DNA of 64,000 bases from Vibrio gangliei (lineage in GTDB: Bacteria > Pseudomonadota > Gammaproteobacteria > Enterobacterales > Vibrionaceae), in contig NZ_AP021869.1 in NCBI RefSeq assembly GCF_026001925.1, forward strand, positions 868,001 through 932,000, given 5' to 3'. Numbering within the stretch: position 1 is the first letter of the stretch; the number at the start of each line of letters is the position of its first letter. The notes beneath the pieces were generated by a model. It was not told where the DNA came from. It ran no database searches and saw only the letters and a program-made list of their open reading frames with translations. A program made the translations under genes and the position numbers. Shown here one piece after another: positions 1 to 9,754 of this stretch.

Positions 1-301
1 TCAGGTCCCAACGGCCAGACTCTGAAATAGTAATTTCAACTGGGCTTTCTACGTTCGCACTAGAAAAAATCAATGTTGAATTCTTTAGGTAAGTTTGGTT
101 CGGCAAGTACTTCACCGTAGAAGTAATGACCGCCTTATCTAAAGATGCCACCTTTTGATCCCAAAAATTCATGTAAGCCACTGTGCTGGAATGCCATTCA
201 TTGGCGAGCAAAGTTTGCTTTAACTTTCCATCACCCGTCCAATACAGCCATGACCCCAGTAAAGCGGCAATAAGGACGACAAAAGAAATGTTTTTTTTCA
301 T
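1..301 (-). CDS. toxS: ToxS, membrane partner of ToxR (5' part; gene runs off the window)
   Basis: Only the first 100 codons are inside the window; the gene continues past base 1 on the minus strand. The start at 301 is preceded by a very strong ribosome binding site (AAGGAGG, 6 bases upstream). The protein opens with a short cytoplasmic tail and one membrane segment (about residues 4-18, FVVLIAALLGSWLYW), followed by a periplasmic domain with the ToxS-like stretches VKYLPNQTYL and ITISESGRWD. In Vibrio, ToxS is an inner-membrane protein whose periplasmic domain binds that of ToxR and protects it from proteolysis, aiding transcription activation and bile sensing. It starts 10 bases after the toxR stop, so the two are surely one operon. 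Identification rests on family resemblance plus position next to toxR. Confidence 0.93.
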   Translation of the reverse strand, partial: MKKNISFVVLIAALLGSWLYWTGDGKLKQTLLANEWHSSTVAYMNFWDQKVASLDKAVITSTVKYLPNQTYLKNSTLIFSSANVESPVEITISESGRWDL

Positions 302-311
302 AATGCCTCCT

Positions 312-1163
312 TTATTGGCAAAGTGATTTGTAGTTTGTTTGGTTAACGAACAACACAATGGTTTTGTTTTGGTCAGTGTATGTTTCATCGTGAATAAAAT
401 TTAACGCGATATTTTCGTTACCACCACCTGTGGTGATCACTTTTAATAGTGGGGTTTTCACATGAGATTGATAGCTTTGTGTACATTGCTGAATGATGGG
501 TAACCAGTCACCGACTTCTGTTTGGTTAGAAAGTAAGAGCAATGGGGTTTTATCAGCCAGAGCAATACGGGTAAAGTCACCAGATTTCGGGGCTTGAGCA
601 AACCACGCGAGCGCCGGAACCAAAATAATGACAACCCAAATCAGTTTCAGCCAAAGCGGAATCTTTTCTTTCTCAACCGTTTGAGAGTTGGTTGATGCTG
701 GAGTTGTTGTCGGAGAAATAGATGACGTTGTGGACTCTTGGCTTAACGTAGTATTTTTCTCCTCTAAGGGCGCTTGTTCTGCTGTGTCATTGACTGACTC
801 CTCTTGAATTTTGGGCGGGGTAGCCAGTTCAATTTCAGCGATGAGCTGATAGCCTCGCTTTGGAACGGTTTTGACAAATTGAGGAGATTTGGTGGAATCT
901 TGCAACATCTTCCTTAATGTCGATATTGCTTGAGTGAGGCTTGAGTCGTCGACCTGAAATCCTTGGTCTCGCCATACATACTCATGCAGTTGATCTCGGC
1001 TCACCACCTGATTTGAGTTTTCAATCAAGATCAAAAGTATGCGGCTTTCATTACTTCCTAAACGTACGACATTACTGTCATCATTGAGATCCGTAAGCGT
1101 ATTGCTATAAGGATCAAAGATGAACTTTTGGGCAAGAATATATTTAGTGCCTATGTTAGTCAT
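312..1163 (-). CDS. toxR: ToxR, membrane-anchored transcription regulator
   Basis: 283 residues. About residues 8-112 form an OmpR-type winged helix with hallmark ToxR stretches (RLGSNESRILLILIE, DDSSLTQAISTLRKML, SPQFVKTVPKRGYQL). A Thr/Ser/Pro/Glu-rich tether follows (about 115-165), then one membrane helix (about 172-190, LWLKLIWVVIILVPALAWF) and a periplasmic domain of about 90 residues. That domain keeps two cysteines (QQC near 228 and C282), matching the disulfide pair of ToxR. In vibrios ToxR controls porin genes (ompU, ompT) and responds to bile and envelope state; virulence roles differ between species. The tether is very variable in the family, so its low complexity is normal. The ribosome binding site is weak, unlike that of toxS. 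The gene is transcribed away from htpG across a 222-bp shared spacer. Confidence 0.96.
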   Translation of the reverse strand: MTNIGTKYILAQKFIFDPYSNTLTDLNDDSNVVRLGSNESRILLILIENSNQVVSRDQLHEYVWRDQGFQVDDSSLTQAISTLRKMLQDSTKSPQFVKTVPKRGYQLIAEIELATPPKIQEESVNDTAEQAPLEEKNTTLSQESTTSSISPTTTPASTNSQTVEKEKIPLWLKLIWVVIILVPALAWFAQAPKSGDFTRIALADKTPLLLLSNQTEVGDWLPIIQQCTQSYQSHVKTPLLKVITTGGGNENIALNFIHDETYTDQNKTIVLFVNQTNYKSLCQ

Positions 1164-1303
1164 TTAGGTTTTCTCAGTAGCAAAAAGAGTGAGGTTATGC
1201 TTCCGGCAGGTTAAAAAACCAACGGAATTTAGATTTTATGATGTTTTTCCCGTTCATCATAATCAAAATTGATAAGAAAAACACGGTTTTGATGATTTTT
1301 TAC

Positions 1304-1330
1304 CTTGAATTTATATTCATTCGCCCAAAT
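1304..1330 (+). promoter_or_regulatory. Sigma-32 (heat-shock) type promoter of htpG
   Basis: CTTGAA at 1304-1309 and CCCAAAT at 1324-1330 are separated by 14 bases. This closely fits the RpoH consensus (CTTGAA, 13-15 bases, CCCCATnT) and would start transcription about 50 bases before the htpG ATG. It lies in the toxR-htpG spacer. In V. cholerae the same arrangement has been linked to reduced toxR expression under heat shock. Confidence 0.75.
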
Positions 1331-1385
1331 TTGAGAGATACGATTTTGATAAACCCCATTACGGACAACACAAAGTGGAGTTCTC

Positions 1386-3311
1386 ATGAGCGATACAATG
1401 ACAAACAATAAAGAAACACGTGGATTTCAATCAGAAGTAAAGCAGTTGCTGCACTTAATGATTCACTCTTTATATTCCAATAAAGAAATATTTTTACGTG
1501 AGCTAATTTCAAATGCGTCGGATGCCGCCGATAAATTGCGTTTCCAAGCCTTATCTAACCCAGATTTGTATCAAGGTGATGCTGATCTTGGCGTGAAACT
1601 TTCTTTCAATACCGAAACCAATACATTAACCATTTCAGATAATGGTATCGGTATGTCTCGTGATGATGTAATCGAGCACTTAGGGACTATTGCTAAGTCG
1701 GGCACTGCTGAGTTTTTCTCAAAGTTAAGCGAAGATCAAAGCAAAGACTCGCAACTTATTGGCCAATTCGGTGTAGGTTTTTATTCAGCGTTTATCGTTG
1801 CTGATGCAGTGACTGTACGTACGCGTGCGGCTGGCTTACCGGCTGACCAAGCGGTTCAATGGCATTCGGCAGGTGAAGGCGATTACACCATTGAAGATAT
1901 CACTAAAGAAACACGTGGTACCGACATCATTTTACATATGCGTGATGAAGGTAAAGAGTTCTTATCGGAATACCGTCTACGAGATGTAATTGGTAAATAT
2001 TCTGAACACATCGGCATTCCTGTTTCTATTTGGGTAGAAAAAGAGGTAGAAACAGGTGAAGAAAATGAAGACGGCACAAAAGTCACCAAAAAAGAAGCCG
2101 CTTGGGAGCAAGTAAACAAAGCTCAAGCATTATGGACCCGCGCAAAATCTGACGTGACGGATGAAGAATACATCGAGTTCTATAAACATGTTTCTCACGA
2201 TTTTGCCGATCCATTAACTTGGAGTCACAACAAGGTTGAAGGTAAAAATGATTACACGAGCTTGTTGTATATTCCATCAAAAGCCCCATGGGATATGATG
2301 AATCGTGACCATCAAGCAGGCTTGAAGTTGTATGTTCAACGTGTGTTCATTATGGATGATGCAGAACAATTCATGCCTTCTTACCTACGCTTTGTAAAAG
2401 GTTTGATTGATTCTAATGATCTACCACTGAACGTATCACGAGAAATTCTTCAAGATAACAAGATCACTCAATCGCTTCGCAATGCTTGTACTAAGCGTGT
2501 TTTGGGTATGCTTGAGAAACTATCTAACCGTGATGAAGAAAAATACCAAGCATTCTGGAAAGAGTTTGGCTTGGTACTTAAAGAAGGCCCAGCAGAAGAT
2601 TTCTCTAACAAAGAAAAGATTGCAGGACTCATGCGTTTTGCTTCTACCCATGTTGATCAATCAGAGCAAACAGTATCGTTAGCCTCTTATGTTGAACGCA
2701 TGAAAGAAGGTCAAGATAAGATCTATTACCTAACGGCTGATAGCTATGCCGCGGCGAAAAATAGCCCGCATTTAGAGCAGTTTAAGTCGAAAGGGCTAGA
2801 AGTTGTCTTGATGTATGACCGTATCGACGAATGGTTAATGAACTATCTGACAGAGTTCGATGGTAAGCAATTCCAATCGATCACTAAGGCGGGCTTAGAT
2901 TTATCTAAATTCGAAGATGAAGCGGAAAAAGAGCAGCAAAAAGAAACGGAAGAGCAATTTAAGTCGGTCGTTGAGCGCACAAAAACCTATTTAGGTGATC
3001 GCGTGAAAGAGGTTCGCACTACCTTTAAATTAGCGAATACACCAGCTGTCGTGGTGACCGATGATTATGAAATCGGTACTCAAATGGCAAGACTTCTTGC
3101 GGCAGCGGGTCAAGATGTACCGGAAGTGAAGTACATTTTTGAAATTAACCCAAATCATGCCCTTGTTAAGCGCATGGCAGATGAATCAGATGAAGAAGCC
3201 TTTGGCCGTTGGGTTGAGGTGCTTCTTGGTCAAGCTATGCTCGCCGAACGTGGTGCAATGGAAGATCCAAGTCACTTTGTCGGTGCAATCAACGCACTTC
3301 TCACTAAGTAA
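1386..3311 (+). CDS. htpG: HtpG, bacterial Hsp90 chaperone
   Basis: 641 residues, the usual HtpG length. The N-terminal GHKL ATPase domain shows [20 protein letters not shown] with the catalytic Glu and ATP-binding Asn, the DNGIGM loop and the [11 protein letters not shown] lid/glycine motif. The middle domain has the conserved NVSREILQ segment that contacts the ATP gamma-phosphate. The C-terminal dimerization domain ends near ALLTK and lacks the eukaryotic MEEVD tail. HtpG is a cytosolic ATP-dependent chaperone dimer that works with DnaK. The chosen ATG has a GGAG 5 bases upstream; a second in-frame ATG at 1398 is possible. A heat-shock promoter lies upstream and a hairpin follows the stop. 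Confidence 0.98.
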   Translation: MSDTMTNNKETRGFQSEVKQLLHLMIHSLYSNKEIFLRELISNASDAADKLRFQALSNPDLYQGDADLGVKLSFNTETNTLTISDNGIGMSRDDVIEHLGTIAKSGTAEFFSKLSEDQSKDSQLIGQFGVGFYSAFIVADAVTVRTRAAGLPADQAVQWHSAGEGDYTIEDITKETRGTDIILHMRDEGKEFLSEYRLRDVIGKYSEHIGIPVSIWVEKEVETGEENEDGTKVTKKEAAWEQVNKAQALWTRAKSDVTDEEYIEFYKHVSHDFADPLTWSHNKVEGKNDYTSLLYIPSKAPWDMMNRDHQAGLKLYVQRVFIMDDAEQFMPSYLRFVKGLIDSNDLPLNVSREILQDNKITQSLRNACTKRVLGMLEKLSNRDEEKYQAFWKEFGLVLKEGPAEDFSNKEKIAGLMRFASTHVDQSEQTVSLASYVERMKEGQDKIYYLTADSYAAAKNSPHLEQFKSKGLEVVLMYDRIDEWLMNYLTEFDGKQFQSITKAGLDLSKFEDEAEKEQQKETEEQFKSVVERTKTYLGDRVKEVRTTFKLANTPAVVVTDDYEIGTQMARLLAAAGQDVPEVKYIFEINPNHALVKRMADESDEEAFGRWVEVLLGQAMLAERGAMEDPSHFVGAINALLTK

Positions 3312-3318
3312 AATGAAA

Positions 3319-3352
3319 TTAGGCCGGAGTTTATGGTAAAATTCCGGCCTAA
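3319..3352 (+). terminator. Hairpin terminator after htpG
   Basis: A perfect 10-bp stem (TTAGGCCGGA with TCCGGCCTAA) begins 8 bases after the htpG stop. The tail after it (GTTTTC) is short, so it may only partly terminate. adk appears to have its own promoter in the following 130 bases. Confidence 0.7.
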
Positions 3353-3455
3353 GTTTTCAAATTTGTCGTTAATCTTTTTTATAACAAAGATATACTGACG
3401 TAATCCTTATACCGAAACTTACCGTGGCTTTGCGTTACAGTGAGCTTCGGTATAA

Positions 3456-4127
<672 letters not shown>

Positions 4128-4205
4128 TTGAATCGTTAACGTATTTTAGCTATTGATTTGATAGGTAAAACACTCGATGATGATGTAAATTATTTGATAT
4201 ATTAA

Positions 4206-4228
4206 GCGACCTCAGTGTCGCTTTTTTT
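4206..4228 (+). terminator. Terminator after adk
   Basis: GCGAC, a 6-base loop, GTCGC and a run of seven T form a compact intrinsic terminator about 80 bases after the adk stop and before hemH. Confidence 0.8.
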
Positions 4229-4289
4229 ATCGATTTTTTAGCGGTAAATCAGCGGCAAAGTTACCGATATCCATGAATAAGGAGTAGGG

Positions 4290-5273
4290 ATGAATACAGC
4301 CACAGCAACCAAAAAAGGGGTTCTTCTAGTTAACCTTGGTACGCCAGAAAGTGCAACCGCACAAGGTGTGAAGGATTTTCTCAAACCTTTTTTAAGTGAT
4401 AAACGTGTTGTGAGTATCCCTCGCATTGTATGGTGGCCATTACTTAACGGTATTATTTTGCCATTACGTTCTCCGAAAGTAGCCAAGGTCTATCAACAAG
4501 TCTGGATGGATGAAGGCTCACCTCTGATGGTTTACTCACGCCGTCAGGTCATGAAATTACAAGCTCAACTAAATATACCCGTTGCACTTGGTATGACTTA
4601 TGGTCGCCCAAGCATTGACAGTGGTTTAGAACAATTGATTGAGCAAGGCTGTGATGATATTACCGTTTTGCCTCTGTATCCCCAGTACTCTAGTACCACG
4701 ACTGCAGCGGTTTCGGATGCGTTATCGCGAAGCTTGCAAAAGCGGGTTGCACTGCCGAGTTATCATCTCATTCGTGACTATCATGCCCATCCTTTGTATA
4801 TCAAAGCTTTGGCTGAGAAGGTGAAAGACTATTGGCAGCAGCATGGTCAAGGCGATTATTTACTCTGTTCTTACCATGGCATTCCGCAACGTCTCGCGGA
4901 TCAAGGTGATGTCTATCCGCAACATTGTGAAATGACCACGCAATTATTAGCGCAAGAATTAGGCTTAGAGTCAGAAAAAATTGGAATGAGCTATCAATCG
5001 CGCTTTGGTAAAGAAGAATGGCTCAAACCGTATACTAATGAGACATTAGAAAAATTGGCGGCTAAACGCTATGCAAAGTTGGATGTGATTTCACCCGCTT
5101 TCTCATGTGATTGTATAGAGACACTAGAAGAAATTGCTATAGAAGGAAAAGAAACTTACCAGCAAGCTGGTGGGCAAGAATATCGCTATATTGAGTGCTT
5201 AAATGATTCGGATAAGCATGTTGAGATGATAGCTTCCTTAGTCCTAGGGCAATCAACAACACTGACTGAATAA
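4290..5273 (+). CDS. hemH: Ferrochelatase
   Basis: 327 residues. The enzyme inserts Fe2+ into protoporphyrin IX, the last step of haem synthesis, at the cytosolic face of the inner membrane. Visible family motifs are [10 protein letters not shown] at the N terminus, [12 protein letters not shown] near residue 130, CSYHGIPQR with the catalytic His near 195, and [15 protein letters not shown] with the conserved Glu near 270. The ATG at 4290 has AAGGAG 6 bases upstream. It follows adk on the same strand but has a terminator between. The haem made here is needed, among others, by the succinate dehydrogenase encoded later in this window. Confidence 0.97.
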   Translation: MNTATATKKGVLLVNLGTPESATAQGVKDFLKPFLSDKRVVSIPRIVWWPLLNGIILPLRSPKVAKVYQQVWMDEGSPLMVYSRRQVMKLQAQLNIPVALGMTYGRPSIDSGLEQLIEQGCDDITVLPLYPQYSSTTTAAVSDALSRSLQKRVALPSYHLIRDYHAHPLYIKALAEKVKDYWQQHGQGDYLLCSYHGIPQRLADQGDVYPQHCEMTTQLLAQELGLESEKIGMSYQSRFGKEEWLKPYTNETLEKLAAKRYAKLDVISPAFSCDCIETLEEIAIEGKETYQQAGGQEYRYIECLNDSDKHVEMIASLVLGQSTTLTE

Positions 5274-5300
5274 TTCCCAGCTTAATTCTTTCTCATAAAA

Positions 5301-5330
5301 AATACCGCGCTTAATTAAAGCGCGGTATTT
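5301..5330. terminator. Two-way terminator between hemH and the peptide transporter
   Basis: A perfect 12-bp stem, AATACCGCGCTT paired with AAGCGCGGTATT, ends in T-rich sequence on both strands. It lies between two converging genes and probably serves both. Confidence 0.85.
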
Positions 5331-5367
5331 TTATTGGTTTTGTCTATCGCTAAAGAGCTTTTAGCGT

Positions 5368-6867
5368 TTATTTGATACCTTGATGTTGCTTATCTAAACG
5401 GCGCATGAGAGGCAATACCGCTAGTGCAATGAAGGTACAAACCACCGCAGCCATCCCTAGTTTGTTAAATAGGCTGGTATAGATCGGAAGTGTTTCTAGT
5501 GGGTCGGTCATACCTTTTGGAATACTGGCAAAGTTTGCAACCACACCACCTAGGTATTGAGATATACCTGATGCCACAAAGTAAGCACCCATCATGAAAC
5601 CACCCATACGCTCAGGTGCGTAACGTGCGATCATCGCTAAGCCTAGACCACTTACTAGTAGTTCACCAAGTGAGTATGCACCATAGCCAGCAATCATGAC
5701 CCAAGAGGTCGTTTTACCATTGACCGCAAAGTTACCTGCGAACCCGTAAACAAAGAAACCAATCGCGACAACTGCAAAACCAAGTGCGAATTTAGCGGCA
5801 ATGGAAAGGTCTTTATTTTTAGAGCCAGCTTTTGAATAAATTAATGCAAGAACAGGGCTAAGCAGCATGATCCAAATTGGGTTTAATGCCTGGAATTGAG
5901 CTGGAGACCAAGTCAATAGGTGTGTACCGAAAACGGTGAAGTTTAAGTCAACGTTACGAAGGGCAAACAATGCCAAAGAGGTCGACATTTGTTGATAGAA
6001 AATAAAGAAGAATACAGTTTGAATAATCAATACTAAGGCAGCGATAAGGCCGGCACGCTCGTGCTGTTCACTGTTGCGGATTAAATAAGCAAAGATACCT
6101 AAAACAACGATACCAGCAACATAAACGAAGATACGAGCAAGTTCTTGGTATTCAAGAATAAGAGCTGAAACCCCAACTGCAATCACTGAGCCGATCAATA
6201 CTAAGGTAAGTTTACCGGTATCAACTGGGCGAGTATCGGGTTCTGAACCATAATCTTTTAGTGTATTGCGCATAACAAAGTAGTTTGCAAGACCAACCAG
6301 TAGACCAACACAACATACAGCGAAAGCGGCGTGCCAACCAAATTGGTTTTGGTATTGTTCATTCACATAATCTTTTACCCATGGAGTCAATAGCATAGAG
6401 ATGGTTGAGCCCACGTTTACAGCCATGTAGTAAATGGTAAAAGCGCTGTCGATTTTAGAATCATCGCCTTCGTAAATTTTACGAACCAAGTTGCCTGCAT
6501 TTGGCTTAAACATACCATTACCGACAACAATAACGCCTAGAGCGGTGAATAATACCCAAGTATTTTCAGACGGCAGCGTCATTAGTGCGTAACCAACGGA
6601 GAGGATGAAAGCACCCATTACCATGGTACGTTTGGTACCTAAAACTTTATCACCAATCCAACCACCAATAGCGGGTGACACATAGATCAGTGCAGCACAA
6701 GCACCCCAAACTAAGTTAGCGCGAGAATCTTCAAAACCTAGGCGTTGAATCATGAAGTAAACGATCAGTGCTTGCATACCGTAGTAGCCAAATCGTTCCC
6801 ATAACTCAATCAAAGAAACGGTCATAAATGACTTAGTCTTTGATACGGTGACTTGTTGTGTTGTCAT
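5368..6867 (-). CDS. POT-family proton-dependent di/tripeptide transporter (DtpA/DtpB type)
   Basis: 499 residues from the preferred ATG at 6867. That ATG has a GGAA element 6-9 bases upstream, whereas the in-frame ATG at 6879 has none. The N terminus carries the POT signature ExxERFxYYG (ELWERFGYYGM) that couples proton binding to peptide uptake. The GGWIGDKVLGTKRTM loop between helices 2 and 3 and NVGSTISMLLTPWV in helix 5 are also typical. The hydrophobic pattern suggests 14 membrane helices in the inner membrane. The POT family imports di- and tripeptides by proton symport. Which dtp paralogue this is cannot be told from one sequence. A 16-bp palindrome lies just upstream. Confidence 0.92.
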   Translation of the reverse strand: MTTQQVTVSKTKSFMTVSLIELWERFGYYGMQALIVYFMIQRLGFEDSRANLVWGACAALIYVSPAIGGWIGDKVLGTKRTMVMGAFILSVGYALMTLPSENTWVLFTALGVIVVGNGMFKPNAGNLVRKIYEGDDSKIDSAFTIYYMAVNVGSTISMLLTPWVKDYVNEQYQNQFGWHAAFAVCCVGLLVGLANYFVMRNTLKDYGSEPDTRPVDTGKLTLVLIGSVIAVGVSALILEYQELARIFVYVAGIVVLGIFAYLIRNSEQHERAGLIAALVLIIQTVFFFIFYQQMSTSLALFALRNVDLNFTVFGTHLLTWSPAQFQALNPIWIMLLSPVLALIYSKAGSKNKDLSIAAKFALGFAVVAIGFFVYGFAGNFAVNGKTTSWVMIAGYGAYSLGELLVSGLGLAMIARYAPERMGGFMMGAYFVASGISQYLGGVVANFASIPKGMTDPLETLPIYTSLFNKLGMAAVVCTFIALAVLPLMRRLDKQHQGIK

Positions 6868-6897
6868 GTGATTTTCCATTTAAGTGCTGGTTTGTAT

Positions 6898-6913
6898 TAA
6901 GGAATATTCCTTA
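6898..6913. promoter_or_regulatory. Perfect 16-bp palindrome upstream of the peptide transporter
   Basis: TAAGGAATATTCCTTA is a perfect palindrome 30 bases before the transporter start, a typical place for a repressor operator in the untranslated leader. I do not recognise the cognate regulator. The rest of the 6914-7244 spacer is A+T-rich. It must hold the divergent promoters of the transporter and rfaH, but I see no other convincing element in it. Confidence 0.4.
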
Positions 6914-7244
6914 GTTGAACCATATAATGTTTTGTTTGTGTTATATAAATAGCTTTTTATTGTTGTATGGTCTCTTTGCATTATGCATAAGTTTTTATAA
7001 TGATAGAGATCACAGAATCTAATGCTGGCAATATATATACAGCTCATAAATGGAAACTACAATGATCTGAGCACATTCTTTTTTACATTTTCTTACTATC
7101 TGGTTGTTTTTTGCACTTTGTTGATATGGTTAGGCACTGATAGGTTTTTTTGTATACAATTTGGAGTCCTTAATTAGGCTACAGCTAGTGTGAATCATGA
7201 AAGCATCCTGTTAGGATAGATGAAATTTTTTAGGGTAGAAAAAG

Positions 7245-7730
7245 ATGAAGAGTTGGTATTTACTGTATTGCAAACGAGGTGAGCAGAAGAGAGCGAAACA
7301 GCATCTGGAAAACCAACAGGTAGAATGTTATTACCCTGAGATTGAAATTGAAAAAATTTTACGAGGTAAACGGCAAAGAGTTGTTGAGCCACTTTTCCCT
7401 TCTTATATGTTTGTGGCGTTAGACCACGATAATGGTCCAACATTCACCACCATCCGCTCTACTCGTGGTGTTATGGATTTTGTACGTTTTGGTGGTTTGC
7501 CTTATAAAGTCCCTAAAGGTGTGATTGAGCGCTTACAAAATTTCAAACCGGATGAAGAAGGCACCACATTACCTAAGCAGGGTCAGACCGTACAAATTAC
7601 GTCAGGACAATTTGCCGGTTTTGATGCCGTTTATCATGAGTCAGATGGTGAAAAACGCTCAATACTTCTGATCACTCTTATCAATAAGCAAGTGAAGATC
7701 AAAGTGGATAATACCCAAGTAGATTGGTAG
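7245..7730 (+). CDS. rfaH: RfaH, operon-specific transcription antiterminator
   Basis: 161 residues. The N-terminal NGN domain begins SWYLLYCKRGEQKRAKQHLE, almost as in E. coli RfaH, followed by EKILRGKRQRVVEPLFPSYMFV and TRGVMDFVRFGG. The C-terminal KOW segment contains GQFAGFDAVYHESDGEKRSILLI. RfaH is the NusG paralogue that loads on RNA polymerase at ops sites. Its C-terminal domain refolds from helices to a beta barrel to recruit ribosomes, and it lets long LPS, capsule and similar operons be fully transcribed. NusG is excluded by length and by the CKRG and VRFGG motifs. The ribosome binding site is weak (AGGG, 10 bases upstream), consistent with low abundance. The gene stands alone. Confidence 0.93.
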   Translation: MKSWYLLYCKRGEQKRAKQHLENQQVECYYPEIEIEKILRGKRQRVVEPLFPSYMFVALDHDNGPTFTTIRSTRGVMDFVRFGGLPYKVPKGVIERLQNFKPDEEGTTLPKQGQTVQITSGQFAGFDAVYHESDGEKRSILLITLINKQVKIKVDNTQVDW

Positions 7731-7763
7731 CCAAGTAAGCCGTTTTCGAAACCAGCTAATACA

Positions 7764-7794
7764 ACAAAGCCTATTCATATTGAATAGGCTTTGT
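7764..7794. terminator. Terminator between rfaH and asnB
   Basis: A perfect 14-bp stem (ACAAAGCCTATTCA with its complement) around a 3-base loop, followed by a T-rich tail. It lies between converging genes 33 bases after the rfaH stop. Confidence 0.8.
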
Positions 7795-7833
7795 ACTTTT
7801 GGTTTATAGTGTCAGCTTAGTGGAAAGCTAAAC

Positions 7834-9498
7834 TTAGTAAGCCGCGTTATGGACCGCTTTGACTGCACGACCTGAAGGATCGGCATTGTTCTTAAATGAT
7901 TCGTCCCATTCAATCGCTTTAGCAGAGGAACAAGCTACTGATGGCCCACCTGGAACACATTGAGCGGCGGATTCTAGTGGGAACAGTTCAGCAAAAATCT
8001 CACGGTAAACATAGCCTTCTTTTGTTGTCGGCGTGTTGTATGGGAATTTAAATGCCGCGGTTTCTAATTGCTGGTCAGTCACTTTCTCTTCAGCTTGCGC
8101 TTTAAGTGAATCGATCCAGTTATAGCCTACACCGTCAGAAAACTGTTCTTTTTGACGCCATGCAATGGACTCTGGCAAGTAATGTTCAAAACATTCACGT
8201 AAAATGTGTTTCTCAATTTTGCCGTTACCACACATTTTATCTTGTGGGTTTAGGCGCATCGCGACATCGATAAATTCTTTGTCCAAGAACGGAACACGAC
8301 CTTCTACGCCCCACGCGGCAAGAGACTTGTTAGCACGAGCACAGTCAAACATGTTCAGTGCAAGGAGTTTACGAACCGTCTCTTCATGGAATTCTTTCGC
8401 GTTTGGTGCTTTATGGAAGTACAAGTAGCCGCCAAAGATTTCATCAGCACCTTCACCTGAAAGTACCATTTTGATGCCCATCGCTTTGATTTTACGAGCC
8501 ATCAAGAACATTGGAGTGGAAGCTCGAATCGTGGTCACATCGTAAGTTTCAATGTGATAAATGACATCACGAATCGCATCAAGACCTTCTTGAACAGTGT
8601 AAGTCATTTCGTGGTGTACAGTACCTAATTTATCAGCCACTTCACGTGCCGCTTTTAGATCTGGCGCACCTTCAAGGCCAATGGCAAATGAGTGTAACTG
8701 AGGCCACCATGCTTGAGATTGCTCGTCATCTTCAATGCGCATCGCAGCAAAGCGTTTGGCTACTGCTGAAGTAATCGAAGAATCTAGTCCGCCAGAAAGT
8801 AATACGCCATAAGGTACGTCTGTCATTAACTGGCGTTTTACTGCGTCTTCTAAGGCTTGAGTTAAGTCTTCTTTGCTAGTGCTGTTACCTTGAACAGCAG
8901 CATATTCCATCCAATCACGTTGGTAGTAGCGAACCGGTTCTGCATCATCGGAACCGTAGTAGCAACCAGGAGGGAATTCACTGATCGTTTTACAAACCGG
9001 CACCAAGGCTTTCATTTCTGACGCGACGTAATAGTTACCATGCTCATCATAACCTTGGTATAGCGGGATAATACCAATATGGTCACGACCAACTAGGTAT
9101 TTGTCTTTTTCTTCATCATAAAGAACGAAAGCAAAAATACCGTTTAACTCTTCAAGCAAATCTTCACCAAGCTCTTGGTAAAGGGCAAGGATAACTTCAC
9201 AGTCAGAATCGGTTTGGAAGTTGAATTTGTCAGCATAGCGAGCACGGATTTCTTTATGGTTATAAATTTCACCATTCACTGCGAGGATGTGTTTTTTGTC
9301 TTCGCTGTATAGCGGTTGTGCACCACTATTTAAGCCAACGATGGACAAGCGCTCATGAGCAAGAATTGCATTATCAGAAGCATAAATACCTGACCAGTCA
9401 GGACCACGGTGACGAAGTTTTTTTGACATTTCTAATGCGAGAGGGCGAAGTGGCGCCGGATCTGATTTAATGTCTAAAATACCAAAAATTGAACACAT
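7834..9498 (-). CDS. asnB: Asparagine synthase B, glutamine-hydrolysing
   Basis: 554 residues from the ATG at 9498, the same length as E. coli AsnB. This start is required because Cys2 (MCSIFG) is the glutaminase nucleophile, exposed after Met removal; it also has AAGGA upstream. A longer frame reaching 9546 should not be used. The N-terminal glutaminase domain includes RHRGPDWSG and NGEIYNH; the synthase domain has the PPi loop LLSGGLDSS near residue 232 and VLSGEGADEIFGGY. The enzyme makes asparagine from aspartate, ATP and glutamine in the cytosol. In E. coli asnB also lies beside the nag operon, as it does here with one gene between. Confidence 0.97.
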   Translation of the reverse strand: MCSIFGILDIKSDPAPLRPLALEMSKKLRHRGPDWSGIYASDNAILAHERLSIVGLNSGAQPLYSEDKKHILAVNGEIYNHKEIRARYADKFNFQTDSDCEVILALYQELGEDLLEELNGIFAFVLYDEEKDKYLVGRDHIGIIPLYQGYDEHGNYYVASEMKALVPVCKTISEFPPGCYYGSDDAEPVRYYQRDWMEYAAVQGNSTSKEDLTQALEDAVKRQLMTDVPYGVLLSGGLDSSITSAVAKRFAAMRIEDDEQSQAWWPQLHSFAIGLEGAPDLKAAREVADKLGTVHHEMTYTVQEGLDAIRDVIYHIETYDVTTIRASTPMFLMARKIKAMGIKMVLSGEGADEIFGGYLYFHKAPNAKEFHEETVRKLLALNMFDCARANKSLAAWGVEGRVPFLDKEFIDVAMRLNPQDKMCGNGKIEKHILRECFEHYLPESIAWRQKEQFSDGVGYNWIDSLKAQAEEKVTDQQLETAAFKFPYNTPTTKEGYVYREIFAELFPLESAAQCVPGGPSVACSSAKAIEWDESFKNNADPSGRAVKAVHNAAY

Positions 9499-9754
9499 AC
9501 TCTTATCCTTAAAAAATCCGTTTTCGTTTTTATCTGTTAGGTTCAATTTGCCATTATCAATAAAAAAAGCAACCGTTCATTATTAAAAAAATGACAAAAG
9601 CTCATAACGATTAAAAATAATTCACCAAAATGTGGTTTTTGATGAATTTTTTATTGTTTGAGCTGTTTTTTGCTCGATTTTCATTTTCTTTAGCGTAACA
9701 AATTGTCTATTAAGAAATATAGAGTCCTCTATTACGCAAAAAAGAAAGGGCTAG

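Noticed and set aside
9499..9546. 16-residue N-terminal extension of asnB
   Set aside because: AsnB requires Cys2 at the processed N terminus as nucleophile, so the start must be 9498.
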